NCBI RefSeq assembly: GCF_022829685.1
Contig: NZ_JAKSYE010000094.1
Span: forward strand, 1 to 64,000
Reading direction: 5' to 3'
Length of the DNA: 64,000 nt
From: Methylobacterium sp. E-045
GTDB lineage: Bacteria > Pseudomonadota > Alphaproteobacteria > Rhizobiales > Beijerinckiaceae
Shown: in pieces, positions 52,383-61,419 of the stretch
Layout: every line of letters starts with the position of its first letter
Position numbering within the stretch: position 1 is the stretch's first letter
Translations under genes and position numbers: made by a program
The notes under the pieces: generated by a model
Told to the model about the DNA's origin: nothing
The model's database searches: none
Seen by the model: only the letters and a program-made list of their open reading frames with translations

Positions 52383-52850
52383 GGCTACGCTCATAAGCAC
52401 AAGGTGCTGAGCCTCGTCGACCGCGACACGGGACAGAAGCGATCCATGGTCGTCGATGACCTCAGCGCCAAGACCCTGCTCCCGATCCTCAAGGAGAACA
52501 TCGCCAAGGAAGCCCGCGTGATGACCGGCCAGGCGGGCCAGTATGGCAAGCTCTCTGCGACCTTCACCGGCGGCCACGGCTTCACCCGGCACGGCCAGGG
52601 CGGGTACGTCGACCTCGTGGACCGCACGATCCACACGAACACCATTGAGGGCGCGTTCTCCGTCTTCAAGTGCGGCATGAAGGGCGTCTACCAGCACTGC
52701 GGCAAGCAGCACCTTCACCGCTACCTCGCCAAGTTCGACTTCCGATACAACAACCGGGTGAAGTTGGGCGTGAACGACGCGGAGCGCACGGAAAAGGCGC
52801 TCACCGGCATCTCTGGCAAGCGCCTCACGTATCGACCAGTTGGTGCGTAG
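52383..52850 (+). pseudogene. IS1595-family transposase, C-terminal fragment
   Basis: The frame is meaningful only from about 52383 (GYAHKHKVLSLVDRDTGQKR) to the stop at 52850. It contains NTIEGAFSVFKCGMKGVYQH and HLHRYLAKFDFRYNNRVKLG, the conserved C-terminal catalytic block of ISXO2-like (IS1595) transposases. The N-terminal zinc-ribbon and first catalytic Asp are missing, about half of a normal 300-residue enzyme. The preceding sequence is unrelated. Nonfunctional relic. Confidence 0.85.
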
Positions 52851-52873
52851 GTAGGCCTCGAAGGAGCTATGTA

Positions 52874-53614
52874 CTACTGATCGGTTTCGTTGGCCTCATC
52901 GAACGCCTCATCTTCCATCGTTTCATCTATATAATTTTTTTGAGCGTTGAGATAGCCTATAAGCTTATTGATATCCCGGGTCGATTTTAGACTTACATAA
53001 CCTGATAGCGCCACTCCGTCATAGGCAAGCTTGAACGGGCGCCCGGGAGGCAAAGTCATTGACGTCTGAGGCGGCGCGGCCGGTGCTGCGGCGTGTGAGG
53101 ACGTGTGCATGGGCTCTTCCTTCGATGGCTCTCTCGAAGGCGAATCATGCCCAATGCGGCCGTCCTGTACGATATCTATTGTCTCGCGATAAAATCGGAT
53201 GACCTGATCCAGTGCCGCTTCGGAGAAGCCCTTGCGGACCAGATAGGGCTTCAAGCTCTCATCCGAAGGCGGGCGATCCGGCCATTTGTCCTTGATCTCT
53301 TGGAACAGCGCAGGACGGAACGCTGCCTCTTCGATCGCCGCCTGCCGTTCACTAGCGTCATGGGGGTAGATGACCCGCATTGCGAGATCGCTAACGCGGG
53401 CTTCGCCGTCTCCCGTTGAGTCGATCAGGCCGTACTTCGAGATGGCCGACAGCGCAGTGAGCGACGCGCCATTGAGCGACCCAAATCCCAGGTGCTTGAC
53501 GATCGCCTCACGGGGGGTCGAGTTGCGACCCTCTACCTTGTGCAGCGTGCGCACGCGCTCGATAGCGGCTGGTAAACTCAGGGCGGGGTAGTTAGGGCTT
53601 CGTAGGCGGGCCAT
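52874..53614 (-). CDS. Hypothetical protein with two domains and Pro/Ala-rich linker
   Basis: A 246-residue cytoplasmic protein. Residues 1-150 form a helical domain (RLRSPNYPALSLPAAIERVR, HLGFGSLNGASLTALSAISK, LFQEIKDKWPDRPPSDESLK) with a winged-helix-like feel. Then a Pro/Ala-rich linker at 165-190, and a C-terminal segment FKLAYDGVALSGYVSLKS followed by INKLIGYLNAQKNYID. The latter looks like a short sheet-helix module. The start at 53614 has GGAGAG 6 bases upstream. No known function. It is less GC-rich than the neighbours and beside an IS relic, so it may have been acquired. Confidence 0.7.
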   Translation of the reverse strand: MARLRSPNYPALSLPAAIERVRTLHKVEGRNSTPREAIVKHLGFGSLNGASLTALSAISKYGLIDSTGDGEARVSDLAMRVIYPHDASERQAAIEEAAFRPALFQEIKDKWPDRPPSDESLKPYLVRKGFSEAALDQVIRFYRETIDIVQDGRIGHDSPSREPSKEEPMHTSSHAAAPAAPPQTSMTLPPGRPFKLAYDGVALSGYVSLKSTRDINKLIGYLNAQKNYIDETMEDEAFDEANETDQ

Positions 53615-53668
53615 TTGCGCTCTCCGGCTGTCCCACGGAAGATAGCGCGAATTCCGCGTAATATCCAT

Positions 53669-54234
53669 ATTTATCGTTGAGGACTGACGTCACACGCGAT
53701 AACGGATTTAACGCACAGCCCGACGAAGCCCCTTGCATCGGGGTTCGGGTCGTTTATGCTGGCGTCGCCAGAAGACGGCTGGAAGGTCGGTATGAAGATA
53801 CCTGTTCAGCCCCTAGCGCCCCGGTCCTCGGCGCAACGGGGCTAAAACGACGAAAGCCGGCCCTGTGGCGGGGCCGGCTTTCTGAGAGGACCAGTAACCG
53901 GGCGGTCGGCCCAGGCTTCTAGTACGCTACACGCCTAGAGTCGCATGTCGGCCGCCCACCCTGCAAGCCTTTTCATCGGAAAGGGTTACGGCCGTGGTGT
54001 GGGTGAATGCCTACGTCCGCCGGCGGTTCGGGTCTCTCGAACACGTCTGCGGCCACTTCCGCAGCTTGCCGGCGTAAGCCGCAGCGCGAGTTGCCCAAGG
54101 GCGAGCGCGATGCGGTCGGCGGGTGACGCAAACGGTCTCTTGGTAGGCTTTGGCCGTCGGGGTTCACTCCGGCGGCTTTTTGCTGTCTGCGCGCTGCAGG
54201 CTTACATTCATCGACTATATCGAGGGCCGCGCCG
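53669..54234. other. 566-base region without a gene
   Basis: Contains a strong hairpin (53853-53881) and a weaker CCCC/GGGG hairpin near 53730-53745. No tRNA cloverleaf is evident by eye. Short plus-strand frames lack domains. Confidence 0.4.
53853..53881 (+). terminator. Rho-independent-type hairpin
   Basis: AAAGCCGGCCC (53853-53863) and GGGCCGGCTTT (53871-53881) form a perfect 11-bp stem with a 7-base loop. The TTT end on both strands fits a bidirectional terminator. No gene ends directly before it, so it may close an untranslated transcript or be a relic. Confidence 0.6.
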
Positions 54235-54423
54235 ATGCCAACAGACACACCCGCCAAACCCAAGCCCTCCAAGCTCAGCGCCGAGAAGCCGACGCCAGAT
54301 GACGGCCTCACTCAATCCGAGCGCTTCATCAAAGCCGCTCAGGAACTTGGGACCGATGATGATCCCGAGCGTTTTAAAGAGACAGTGCGGAAGCTGGCGA
54401 AGGCGGATCGATCGCGTGTCTAA
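54235..54423 (+). CDS. Small hypothetical protein
   Basis: A 62-residue, charged protein: Pro/Lys-rich N-terminus (TDTPAKPKPSKLSAEKP), then SERFIKAAQELGTDDDPERF and KETVRKLAKADR, likely two helices. No membrane segment. The composition is coding-like and the second half resembles small helical proteins found often beside phage or plasmid genes. Function unknown. Confidence 0.55.
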   Translation: MPTDTPAKPKPSKLSAEKPTPDDGLTQSERFIKAAQELGTDDDPERFKETVRKLAKADRSRV

Positions 54424-54515
54424 TCGACGCCGAGCCCGTTGTCTCGACAGAGCTTAGCGATGTCCGGTCGGCCATCCCGCCTGTCAATGAGCGCGAAGCG
54501 TGGATTTGCGCCGGC

Positions 54516-54833
54516 CTAAATCGAAGTCATAAACGGTCTATACTCGGTCAAACCACCGTATCCATCGCGGGAATTAACTGTCGAACATACTGAAATCGGA
54601 TTCGATCCAGCCCTGTTTGCCTTGAAAGCTCCGAACTGCGCTGTTGGCCCGACTTTGCTGCGGATGAGGACTTTGATAGCTTCTATCTGCGCGTCCGTAA
54701 GCTGGACAGGTTCCCGGCCGACCTGATTCGAGGTAGCTTGGCCCTCGCCATAGCTCGGAATTGGCCGTGACATGCATGTGATCGCGGCCAGCGACAAGCA
54801 AATCAAACCCAATCGGGCTCCCCAGCCTCTCAT
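54516..54833 (-). CDS. Small exported hypothetical protein
   Basis: Residues 1-25 from ATG 54833 (MRGWGARLGLICLSLAAITC) form a signal sequence, possibly a lipoprotein-like leader though the Cys context is not a clear lipobox. The mature part has LTDAQIEAIKVLIRSKVG and a C-terminal SVCSTVNSRDGYGGLTEYRP followed by F. The pattern V-C-x-x-V-N-x-x-x-x-x-G-G resembles the exported protein at 45150. A TTG at 54854 could extend the frame by 7 codons. Function unknown. Confidence 0.65.
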   Translation of the reverse strand: MRGWGARLGLICLSLAAITCMSRPIPSYGEGQATSNQVGREPVQLTDAQIEAIKVLIRSKVGPTAQFGAFKANRAGSNPISVCSTVNSRDGYGGLTEYRPFMTSI

Positions 54834-54949
54834 GATGCAACCCAGTTCTGCCAAGCTCCCGAAAGCGATCTAAAGCATTGCGGTTTGCAAGCTACATAAT
54901 CGCCAAAAGCTAAGCAGGGTGAAGCGTTGGCTTGCCGACGCGAACCCGC

Positions 54950-55237
54950 TCAGCGGCGCGGCCTCTGCATCTTCACCACCGTGCTCTTGGGGCGACCGAT
55001 CGGCTTCAGGGGCGCCTTGGCCTCCAGGGCGGCGCGGGCGAGGTCCTGGGGGCGCGGCGCCCCGTTCGCGATCCGCATCAGGGCGTCGGCCATCTCCTCG
55101 AGGGTCTGGGCCGCTTCGCCCTCCAGCGTCTCTTCGGCCCGGATGCCGGGGAGTTCGGGCGCGATCTCCTCGGCGGCCTCCCGCAATTGTTCGATGAGTT
55201 CGGCCGGGGAATAGCGGGAGGGGGGTGCATATGCCAT
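54950..55237 (-). CDS. Small hypothetical protein, acidic helix and basic tail
   Basis: A 95-residue protein beginning MAYAPPSRYSPAELIEQLRE, followed by a long acidic helical part (EEIAPELPGIRAEETLEGEA, LEEMADALMRIANGAP) and a basic tail KPIGRPKSTVVKMQRPRR, which contains a GRPK AT-hook-like piece. It could be a DNA-associated or regulatory small protein; that is only a suggestion. Longer frames upstream are Arg-rich and not credible. Confidence 0.6.
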   Translation of the reverse strand: MAYAPPSRYSPAELIEQLREAAEEIAPELPGIRAEETLEGEAAQTLEEMADALMRIANGAPRPQDLARAALEAKAPLKPIGRPKSTVVKMQRPRR

Positions 55238-55518
55238 CGGGCGACCATGGCAGCAGCCGGCGGCCCCGACAACCGGCCTGCCGACGCGGGGCTCCGGACA
55301 TGGGGCCAGTTCCGCGAAGCCGGCCCGGCACCGGATCCGCATGATCCGTCGGAGCACTCCGAGCGGGCCGCGTGTCCTCGCTGCCGCTCGATGTCCGTTC
55401 GACGGTTCGCGCATGACGCGAGATAGGCAGGATTACAACATGGCGGCACGAGTGCGAGCGTGCTTTAATCCCTCGGACAACGAGGCCCCAAGAGGCCACC
55501 GAGGGAGAGAGGCCTGAC

Positions 55519-57186
55519 ATGAACGTTCGCGTCGCTGACGCGTCCACGGCGGACGCGCGTTCTCACGGATGGTTGTCCCGCGAAAACACCGTTGCCAAGC
55601 CCGGCTTCAATCGCTGGCTGGTGCCGCCCGCCGCCCTGGCGATTCACCTCTGCATCGGGATGTCCTACGGGCTGTCGGTGTTCTGGCTACCGCTGTCACG
55701 GGCGTTGAGCGTCGGCCAGCCGGCGCCGGCGACGTGCCCGGACATGAGTGTCGCCACGGCCCTGTTCACGACGACGTGCGACTGGCGCGTCAGCGACCTC
55801 GTGACGGTCTTCTCCATCGGTATCGTCATGCTCGGCCTTGCCGCAGCCGTGTTCGGCGGCTGGCTGGAACGCGCGGGCCCCCGCAAGGCCGGTCTGGCGG
55901 CCACGCTCTGCTGGGGGGGCGGCTTCCTGATCGGTGCCCTGGGTGTCTACGTGCATCAGCTCTGGCTGATCTGGCTCGGCATGGGCGTGATCGGAGGCAT
56001 CGGTCTCGGACTCGGCTACATCTCCCCCGTCTCGACCCTGGTGAAGTGGTTCCCCGACCGGCGCGGCATGGCCACCGGCATGGCCATCATGGGATTCGGC
56101 GGCGGCGCCATGATCGGCTCACCGCTGGCCAACATCCTGATCAACACCTTCAAGACCCCGAACTCGGCCGGTGTCTGGCAGACGCTGGCGGTGATGGGCG
56201 GCCTGTACCTCGTCGCCATGACCTGCGGCGCCTTCGGCTACCGGGTGCCCCCTGCAGGCTGGCAACCGGAGGGCTGGACCGCACCCGCCTCGAAAAGTGC
56301 GATGATCACCGCGGGTCATGTCCATCTCGACAACGCGCACAAGACCCCGCAATTCTGGCTGCTCTGGGCCGCGCTCGCGCTCAACGTCTCGGCGGGCATC
56401 GGCGTGCTCGCGCTGGCCTCACCGATGCTGCAGGAGATTTTCGGAGGGGGGCTGATCGGGCAGCCCGGTCTCGGCTTCGCGCAGCTCGACGCCGGCCAGA
56501 AGGCCCAGGTCGCCGCCGTGGCGGCCGGCTTCGTCGGGCTGCTCTCGCTGTTCAACATCCTCGGCCGCTTCTTCTGGGCCTCGATGTCGGACAAGATCGG
56601 CCGCAAGGTCACCTACGCCACCTTCTTCGCCCTCGGCTGCCTGCTCTACGCGGCGGCGCCCTGGGCGGCCGGCATCGGCTCGAAGGCGCTGTTCGTCCTG
56701 TTCTTCTGCGTGATCCTCTCGATGTATGGCGGCGGGTTCTCGACGATCCCGGCCTACCTCGCCGACGTCTTCGGCACGCAGTTCGTGGGGGCCATCCACG
56801 GGCGGCTGCTCACGGCCTGGTCGACGGCGGGCGTGGTCGGTCCCTTCGTGGTCACCGCCATCCGGCAGGCTCAGGTCGATGCGGGCATCCAGGGCGCCGA
56901 GCTCTACACCCGGACGATGTATATCCTCGCGGCCTTCCTCGCGGCGGGCTTCGTGGCCAACCTCCTCGTCCGCCCGCTGGCGGCGCATTGGTTCATGAGC
57001 GATGCGGAGGTCGCCGCGGCGGAAGCCAAGGGCAGTGCGGCCTCGGCACCCCTCCGTTCCGGCTCCCACGGGATCGGGCGGGGCGGTCTCAGCCCCCTTG
57101 CGGGTCTGGCCTGGCTGGCGGTGGGGATCCCGATCCTCTGGGGTATCTGGACCACCCTGTCGAAGACGCTGATCTTGTTCAGCTGA
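55519..57186 (+). CDS. oxlT: Oxalate:formate antiporter-like MFS transporter (OFA family)
   Basis: A 555-residue 12-14-helix MFS protein. The OFA pattern is clear: NRWLVPPAALAIHLCIGMSYGLSVFWLPLS at the first helix, then GIGLGLGYISPVSTLVKWFPDRRGMATG and SMYGGGFSTIPAYLADVFGTQFVGAIHGRLL. It exchanges oxalate for formate, or a related carboxylate, across the inner membrane; oxalate use is common in Methylobacterium. The length is greater than OxlT (about 420) owing to an N-terminal 30-residue extension, a longer loop after helix 1 with two Cys, and a C-terminal extra helix. A purine-rich GAGGGAGAGAGG lies before the ATG. Followed by a hairpin at 57197. Confidence 0.87.
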   Translation: MNVRVADASTADARSHGWLSRENTVAKPGFNRWLVPPAALAIHLCIGMSYGLSVFWLPLSRALSVGQPAPATCPDMSVATALFTTTCDWRVSDLVTVFSIGIVMLGLAAAVFGGWLERAGPRKAGLAATLCWGGGFLIGALGVYVHQLWLIWLGMGVIGGIGLGLGYISPVSTLVKWFPDRRGMATGMAIMGFGGGAMIGSPLANILINTFKTPNSAGVWQTLAVMGGLYLVAMTCGAFGYRVPPAGWQPEGWTAPASKSAMITAGHVHLDNAHKTPQFWLLWAALALNVSAGIGVLALASPMLQEIFGGGLIGQPGLGFAQLDAGQKAQVAAVAAGFVGLLSLFNILGRFFWASMSDKIGRKVTYATFFALGCLLYAAAPWAAGIGSKALFVLFFCVILSMYGGGFSTIPAYLADVFGTQFVGAIHGRLLTAWSTAGVVGPFVVTAIRQAQVDAGIQGAELYTRTMYILAAFLAAGFVANLLVRPLAAHWFMSDAEVAAAEAKGSAASAPLRSGSHGIGRGGLSPLAGLAWLAVGIPILWGIWTTLSKTLILFS

Positions 57187-57196
57187 CGTGTGGTCC

Positions 57197-57214
57197 GGCC
57201 GTCCGGTGACGGCC
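57197..57214 (+). terminator. Short hairpin after the antiporter gene
   Basis: GGCCGTC (57197-57203) and GACGGCC (57208-57214) form a perfect 7-bp stem with a CGGT loop, 10 bases after the stop codon. No U-run follows, so it is a moderate terminator candidate. Confidence 0.5.
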
Positions 57215-57368
57215 GAGACCTGTCTCGCAGGTCCGCGTGCCGGGGGGCCGGCTGCGGATCGGGTCGGGGCGGGAAAAGATCGGGTCGATGCGGCTCTTTT
57301 AAGCGAACCTTTGCCTTGTTCTGCTCTCTCGGTGATAGGAGACGCCGCGCTGCGGGGGGCGATCACGG

Positions 57369-58871
57369 GTGACCATACGGCCTCAACCATACCACGACGG
57401 CTCCGCGACGGACGCGTCCCGCCCTGACGGCGATCCCGGCCACGGGCGGCCGAGCCCGAAGGGGCAGGGCGTCCTGAACCTCGCTCTGGCCAAGGGAGAG
57501 GGCGCTCCCGTCGACGATCTGCTCGCCGCCTCCGAGGCTCCGGCGAGCCAGACGGCGCTGCCGCTCTGGCTGCTGCTGGTGGGGCGGGACGCGGTCCACC
57601 GGCGCTGGGGCCTCGTCACCGGGGCGGGTCTCGTCTGGACGGGGTTCGGCGCCGCCCTCGTGATCGACGCCCTCGACGGGGCCCTCCACATTCCCGACCG
57701 CTGGTTCGGCCTCCTCCTCGTGTTCGAGGCTTTGGGCTCCTTCGTCCGCGGCCTCGTCGCCAGCGGCGCCGCGCGCCGGCTGCGCCTCCTCAAGGCGGCG
57801 CTCCTCCTCGTGGTGGCGGTGCTGACGATGCTGGCCTCGTCCTCGAGCACGTTCCTGCTGGCCATGCTGTTCGGGACCGCCTTCCTGTTCGACGGCCTGT
57901 CGCGCTTCGCGCTTTCCTATGTGCTCCGCTTCCCGGGCTGGCGCCTGTCGGCGGCGCATGGGGTGCTGGGGGTGGCCCTCGGCATCATCACCCTGCAGCC
58001 CTGGCCCACCTGGTACGCCGGCACGGTCGGGTTCTGCATCGGCGCCTTCCTGATCCTGGCCGGAATCAAGCTGGCGATCCTCGGGCTGCGGTTGCGGCGC
58101 CCCCCGGCGGCCGCCGGACCGCGCGCGGCCGGGACCGGCACGGAGGTGCTGACGGTCTATGTCTGGACGCCCACCGGAACGGCGTCGATCCCGGTCCGGC
58201 AGCGTCTGGTCCACCGCTACGTCATCTCGGTGAACGGGCGCGGACACATCTCCACCGGACACGCGGCCCTGGAACTGGGCGACGGGGGCGGGGAGGGGGC
58301 GCTCTATGTGAGCCACTACCCCGCCGTGGAGATCGACCGCTCCCCCGACAACCTGCGCGCCAGTCTCCGCGCCGGCCCGGAGAACAACGTGCCCGGCCGC
58401 TTCCTGCCGAGCTACCGCGCGGAGGCGGACGATTGGTGCGAGGCCACCGTGAAGGTCACCCTTCACGGCATCGACGGGGCGCGCCTGACGCGCTTCTGGG
58501 CCGCCTATCGCCGCGACGCGACCTACAACCTCGTGGGCCGGAACTGCTCGACGGCGGTGGCCTGCGCCCTGGACGCCGCCGTGGAGGGCGCGTTCAGCCG
58601 GGCCGGCAAGCCGTGGCGCAAGCTCGCCCAGGCCGCGATGAGCCCGGAATTCTGGGCGGCCGCCCTCCTGCGCAACGGGGCCGGCGCGATGACGTGGACG
58701 CCGGGTCTCGTGCTCGACTACTCTCGGGCGCTCAGCGCCCTCATCGATCCCGTCTCGCCGGTCCCGGCCATCAGCTGGGACGGCGTGAGGCGGCGGCTCC
58801 TGCGCAACTGGCGGGCGGAGGCGGTGGCGCGGATGCGGAGCCTCGCCCGGCGGCGGTCTCCGGCCGCGTGA
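57369..58871 (+). CDS. HdeD-like membrane protein fused to a papain-like (NlpC/LRAT-type) domain
   Basis: A 500-residue protein. Residues 1-65 are a soluble tail. Residues 66-242 hold six hydrophobic helices in the HdeD/DUF308 pattern (WGLVTGAGLVWTGFGAALVI, LLVFEALGSFVRGLVASG, LFGTAFLFDGLSRFALSY, GVLGVALGIITLQPWPTW). Residues 255-410 form a soluble domain with STGHAALEL (His298) and YNLVGRNCSTAVACAL (Cys393). His before Cys and the N-C motif suit circularly permuted papain-like families (DUF4105/LRAT-like), so a thiol hydrolase or acyltransferase is possible. The GTG start at 57369 is the first in frame. Unlinked to neighbours. Function unknown; the fusion is the notable point. Confidence 0.75.
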   Translation: MTIRPQPYHDGSATDASRPDGDPGHGRPSPKGQGVLNLALAKGEGAPVDDLLAASEAPASQTALPLWLLLVGRDAVHRRWGLVTGAGLVWTGFGAALVIDALDGALHIPDRWFGLLLVFEALGSFVRGLVASGAARRLRLLKAALLLVVAVLTMLASSSSTFLLAMLFGTAFLFDGLSRFALSYVLRFPGWRLSAAHGVLGVALGIITLQPWPTWYAGTVGFCIGAFLILAGIKLAILGLRLRRPPAAAGPRAAGTGTEVLTVYVWTPTGTASIPVRQRLVHRYVISVNGRGHISTGHAALELGDGGGEGALYVSHYPAVEIDRSPDNLRASLRAGPENNVPGRFLPSYRAEADDWCEATVKVTLHGIDGARLTRFWAAYRRDATYNLVGRNCSTAVACALDAAVEGAFSRAGKPWRKLAQAAMSPEFWAAALLRNGAGAMTWTPGLVLDYSRALSALIDPVSPVPAISWDGVRRRLLRNWRAEAVARMRSLARRRSPAA

Positions 58872-59026
58872 CGGGAGCGGGCCGGTCCGAGATCCGGTGT
58901 GCGTACGGTCACAGCTACGCTGGGCCTCAATGAGGGGATTGCCTTCCTCGTTGGCGGAGTGCGGATTTCGCAACGGCCGACCGATAGGGCGACGCTGCCG
59001 GCCGGCTGTCTGGTCGGCAGGCCGCG

Positions 59027-59920
59027 TCACTCGCCCAGCCGGTCCCAGAGGCGGACGACGGCATGTCGGGCATCGATCGCGCTTCTGAAAGCGACCGTCT
59101 GGATGGGCAGGCTGTACGAGCCGTCGTCGACAGGGATGAGGCGGTCCTTGGACAGGTGCTCCACGGCGCTGTCCGGCAGCCACGCGATCCCGTGACCCGC
59201 CACAGCCATGTCGCGGAGAACGTCCGCCATATCGCTCTCGATGACCCGCCGGCCGATCAGCTTGCGCGGCGCAGCCTCGAGGATGAGCTCGACCAAACGG
59301 CTGAAATAGACATCCGAGGAGTACATCAGCAGCGGCAAGGGTTTGGTTGCGCTGCCGGGGAGCTCCATACCCCCACGCTTGAGAAGTTTCGGCGAGGCGT
59401 AGGGGCGCAGTTCCTCCTGGTGGATCACTCTCTGTATGTATTGATCGGGATCAAGCTGAATCGGCTGCTGAGCAGTGGTAAAGCAGATGAGAATGTCGAC
59501 GCTGCCGGCGATGAGCGCGGTAATCATGTCATGGACGTTGCCGGATACGAGGCTGCAACTCAGTGCGCGGTCGCGCGACCATGAATGCCACCACTTTGGT
59601 AGGCTCGCCGTCGCGATGGCATAGGGGAGCGCGAGCCGCACATGATCGCGGGTCGGTGTACCGGCGAGTTCCCCGCGCGCATCGGCGACCTGTCCCAGGA
59701 TTTCGGTCGCATAGGTACTGAACCGTCGACCGGCCGGGGTCAGCCGGGTTGGAAAAGCCGTCCGGTCAATGAGGGTCGTGCCCAGCCAATGCTCCAGTGA
59801 CTGGATGCGACGACTAAACGCCGCCTGCGATGAATGCCGAACCTCGGCGGCACGAGTAAAATTTCCGATTTCAGCCAAAGCAACAAAGTCTTGAAGCCAG
59901 CGAACATCCACAACCGTCAA
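59027..59920 (-). CDS. LysR-family regulator next to dadA
   Basis: A 297-residue LTTR: HTH at 5-65 (WLQDFVALAEIGNFTRAAEV, AAFSRRIQSLEHWLG), effector domain from about 90. It is divergent from the D-amino-acid dehydrogenase gene, with a classical T-N11-A palindrome between them at 59974-59990. It probably senses a D-amino acid or an intermediate and activates dadA-ridA. Confidence 0.92.
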   Translation of the reverse strand: MTVVDVRWLQDFVALAEIGNFTRAAEVRHSSQAAFSRRIQSLEHWLGTTLIDRTAFPTRLTPAGRRFSTYATEILGQVADARGELAGTPTRDHVRLALPYAIATASLPKWWHSWSRDRALSCSLVSGNVHDMITALIAGSVDILICFTTAQQPIQLDPDQYIQRVIHQEELRPYASPKLLKRGGMELPGSATKPLPLLMYSSDVYFSRLVELILEAAPRKLIGRRVIESDMADVLRDMAVAGHGIAWLPDSAVEHLSKDRLIPVDDGSYSLPIQTVAFRSAIDARHAVVRLWDRLGE

Positions 59921-59973
59921 TCCTCAGCGTTTATCTCTCGCTTATTGTCATCCATCTAGCACTAGAGAACCGC

Positions 59974-59990
59974 AATGCAAAATTTGCATT
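59974..59990. promoter_or_regulatory. LysR-type operator, 17-base palindrome
   Basis: AATGCAAA (59974-59981), one central A, then TTTGCATT (59983-59990): a perfect 8-bp dyad. Its core TGCAAAATTTGCA obeys the T-N11-A rule of LysR sites. It lies 54 bases from the regulator start and 89 bases from the dadA start, the expected place for both autoregulation and activation. Confidence 0.75.
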
Positions 59991-60078
59991 GGACGGACGC
60001 TCTTGCCTCCGACAGATTGCCGGCGACCCCACGGGAACAAAGCGCGTCAGAGGCGCCGCCGAGCACAGAGTTTCTATC

Positions 60079-61356
60079 ATGAGAGTTTGCATCTTAGGCG
60101 CTGGGGTGATCGGTCTGACGACCGCGTGGGAGTTGGCCGAGCGGGGCTATCAGGTGACGATCGTGGACCGCCGTCGCGAGCCGGCAGCGGAAACGAGCTT
60201 CGCCAATGGGGCGCAGCTTTCCTACGCCTTCGTTGCTCCGCTCGCTTCGCCGGAAACCCTCGCCAAGCTGCCGGGTCTCCTGCTTTCATCCGCTGCTCCG
60301 ATTCGTATTCGCCCGACTTGCGATCCGGCTTTCATCCGGTGGGGACTCGAGTTCCTCGCCGCCTGCAACACCCGCAGCGTCGATGCCACGACCCGCGCCC
60401 AGCTCGCGCTGGGGGCGTTGAGCCGGACCGTGCTGGCCGACCTGACGCAGCAGGAAGCGCTGTCTTTCGGTCTGCGGACAGCCGGCAAGTTGGTGGTGTA
60501 CCGGAAGGCCAAAGGCTTCGAAGCCGCCAAGGCACAGGCCGAGCGCCAAGCCCGAGTCGCTGAGGGCGGTCAGGAGGTGTTGTCGGCAGCGGCGTGCCTG
60601 GCCCTCGAACCCTCGCTCAAGCTGAGGCCCGACGAATTGGCGGGCGGCATCTATACCCCGAGCGAGCAGGTGGGCGACTGCCGTCTGTTTTGCGACGACC
60701 TTGCGGTGCGGTTGAGGCGGCGCAACAACGTCTCTTGGCAGCTTGGCACTCACGTGCGCGGACTCGTGGTCCGGGAAGGTCTCGTGAAGGGGGTCGAGAC
60801 GAGCCAAGGCTTGATCGACACCGACCTGGTCGTGCTGGCGCTCGGCGCCGGAGCACCGCATCTGGCCCGGCAGATGGGCTTTCGCCTGCCCATCTATCCG
60901 ATGAAGGGGTACTCGATCACGGCGCGGCCCAGCCTGGGCGCGGCACCGCTACGCCATTCCGTGACCGACCTCGATCGCAAGATCGTCTATGCGCCTCTTC
61001 GCGAGGACGGGAACGATGTGGTTCGCGTGGCCGGGATTGCGGACATGGTCGGGTTCGATCGCCGTGTGGATGAGCGACGGCTGGCCGATATGACGCGGCA
61101 GGCGGCCGACACCGTGAACATCGATCTCGAGAGCGATGTGCTGCCATGGGCCGGTCTGCGTCCGGCGACGCCGGATAGCCGACCGATCATCGGGTGGTCT
61201 CCGGTGCCGAACCTTTTCCTCAATACCGGTCACGGCGCTCTCGGCTGGACGCTGGCCTGTGGATCGGCCCGCCTCGCGGCGCAGATGATCGGCAAGGAGG
61301 GGCCGGGGGGCGATCCCGCCTGGTTTGCCCTCGGCCGCAGCAATAAGGCGCCTTGA
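60079..61356 (+). CDS. dadA: D-amino acid dehydrogenase (FAD)
   Basis: A 425-residue FAD oxidoreductase of the DadA family that deaminates D-amino acids to 2-keto acids through an imine, passing electrons to the respiratory chain. The N-terminal FAD fingerprint is VCILGAGVIGLTTAWELAERGYQVTIVDRR. Family blocks: SFANGAQLSYAFVAPLASPE, YPMKGYSITARP, WAGLRPATPDSRPIIG and NTGHGALGWTLACGSARL. All match DadA, and the length is normal. Start 60079; a longer frame upstream overlaps the operator and is unlikely. Followed after 63 bases by a Rid-family gene that would hydrolyse the imine product. Confidence 0.92.
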   Translation: MRVCILGAGVIGLTTAWELAERGYQVTIVDRRREPAAETSFANGAQLSYAFVAPLASPETLAKLPGLLLSSAAPIRIRPTCDPAFIRWGLEFLAACNTRSVDATTRAQLALGALSRTVLADLTQQEALSFGLRTAGKLVVYRKAKGFEAAKAQAERQARVAEGGQEVLSAAACLALEPSLKLRPDELAGGIYTPSEQVGDCRLFCDDLAVRLRRRNNVSWQLGTHVRGLVVREGLVKGVETSQGLIDTDLVVLALGAGAPHLARQMGFRLPIYPMKGYSITARPSLGAAPLRHSVTDLDRKIVYAPLREDGNDVVRVAGIADMVGFDRRVDERRLADMTRQAADTVNIDLESDVLPWAGLRPATPDSRPIIGWSPVPNLFLNTGHGALGWTLACGSARLAAQMIGKEGPGGDPAWFALGRSNKAP

Positions 61357-61419
61357 GTGGTACGGCTCGCCATCCGGCGGCCGGGCAGCCTCCCCCCAAC
61401 CCAGACGGAGACCTCTTCG

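Noticed and set aside
53720..53760. GGGGTTCGGG stretch resembling a tRNA T-loop
   Set aside because: No acceptor stem, anticodon arm or D-arm could be paired around it.
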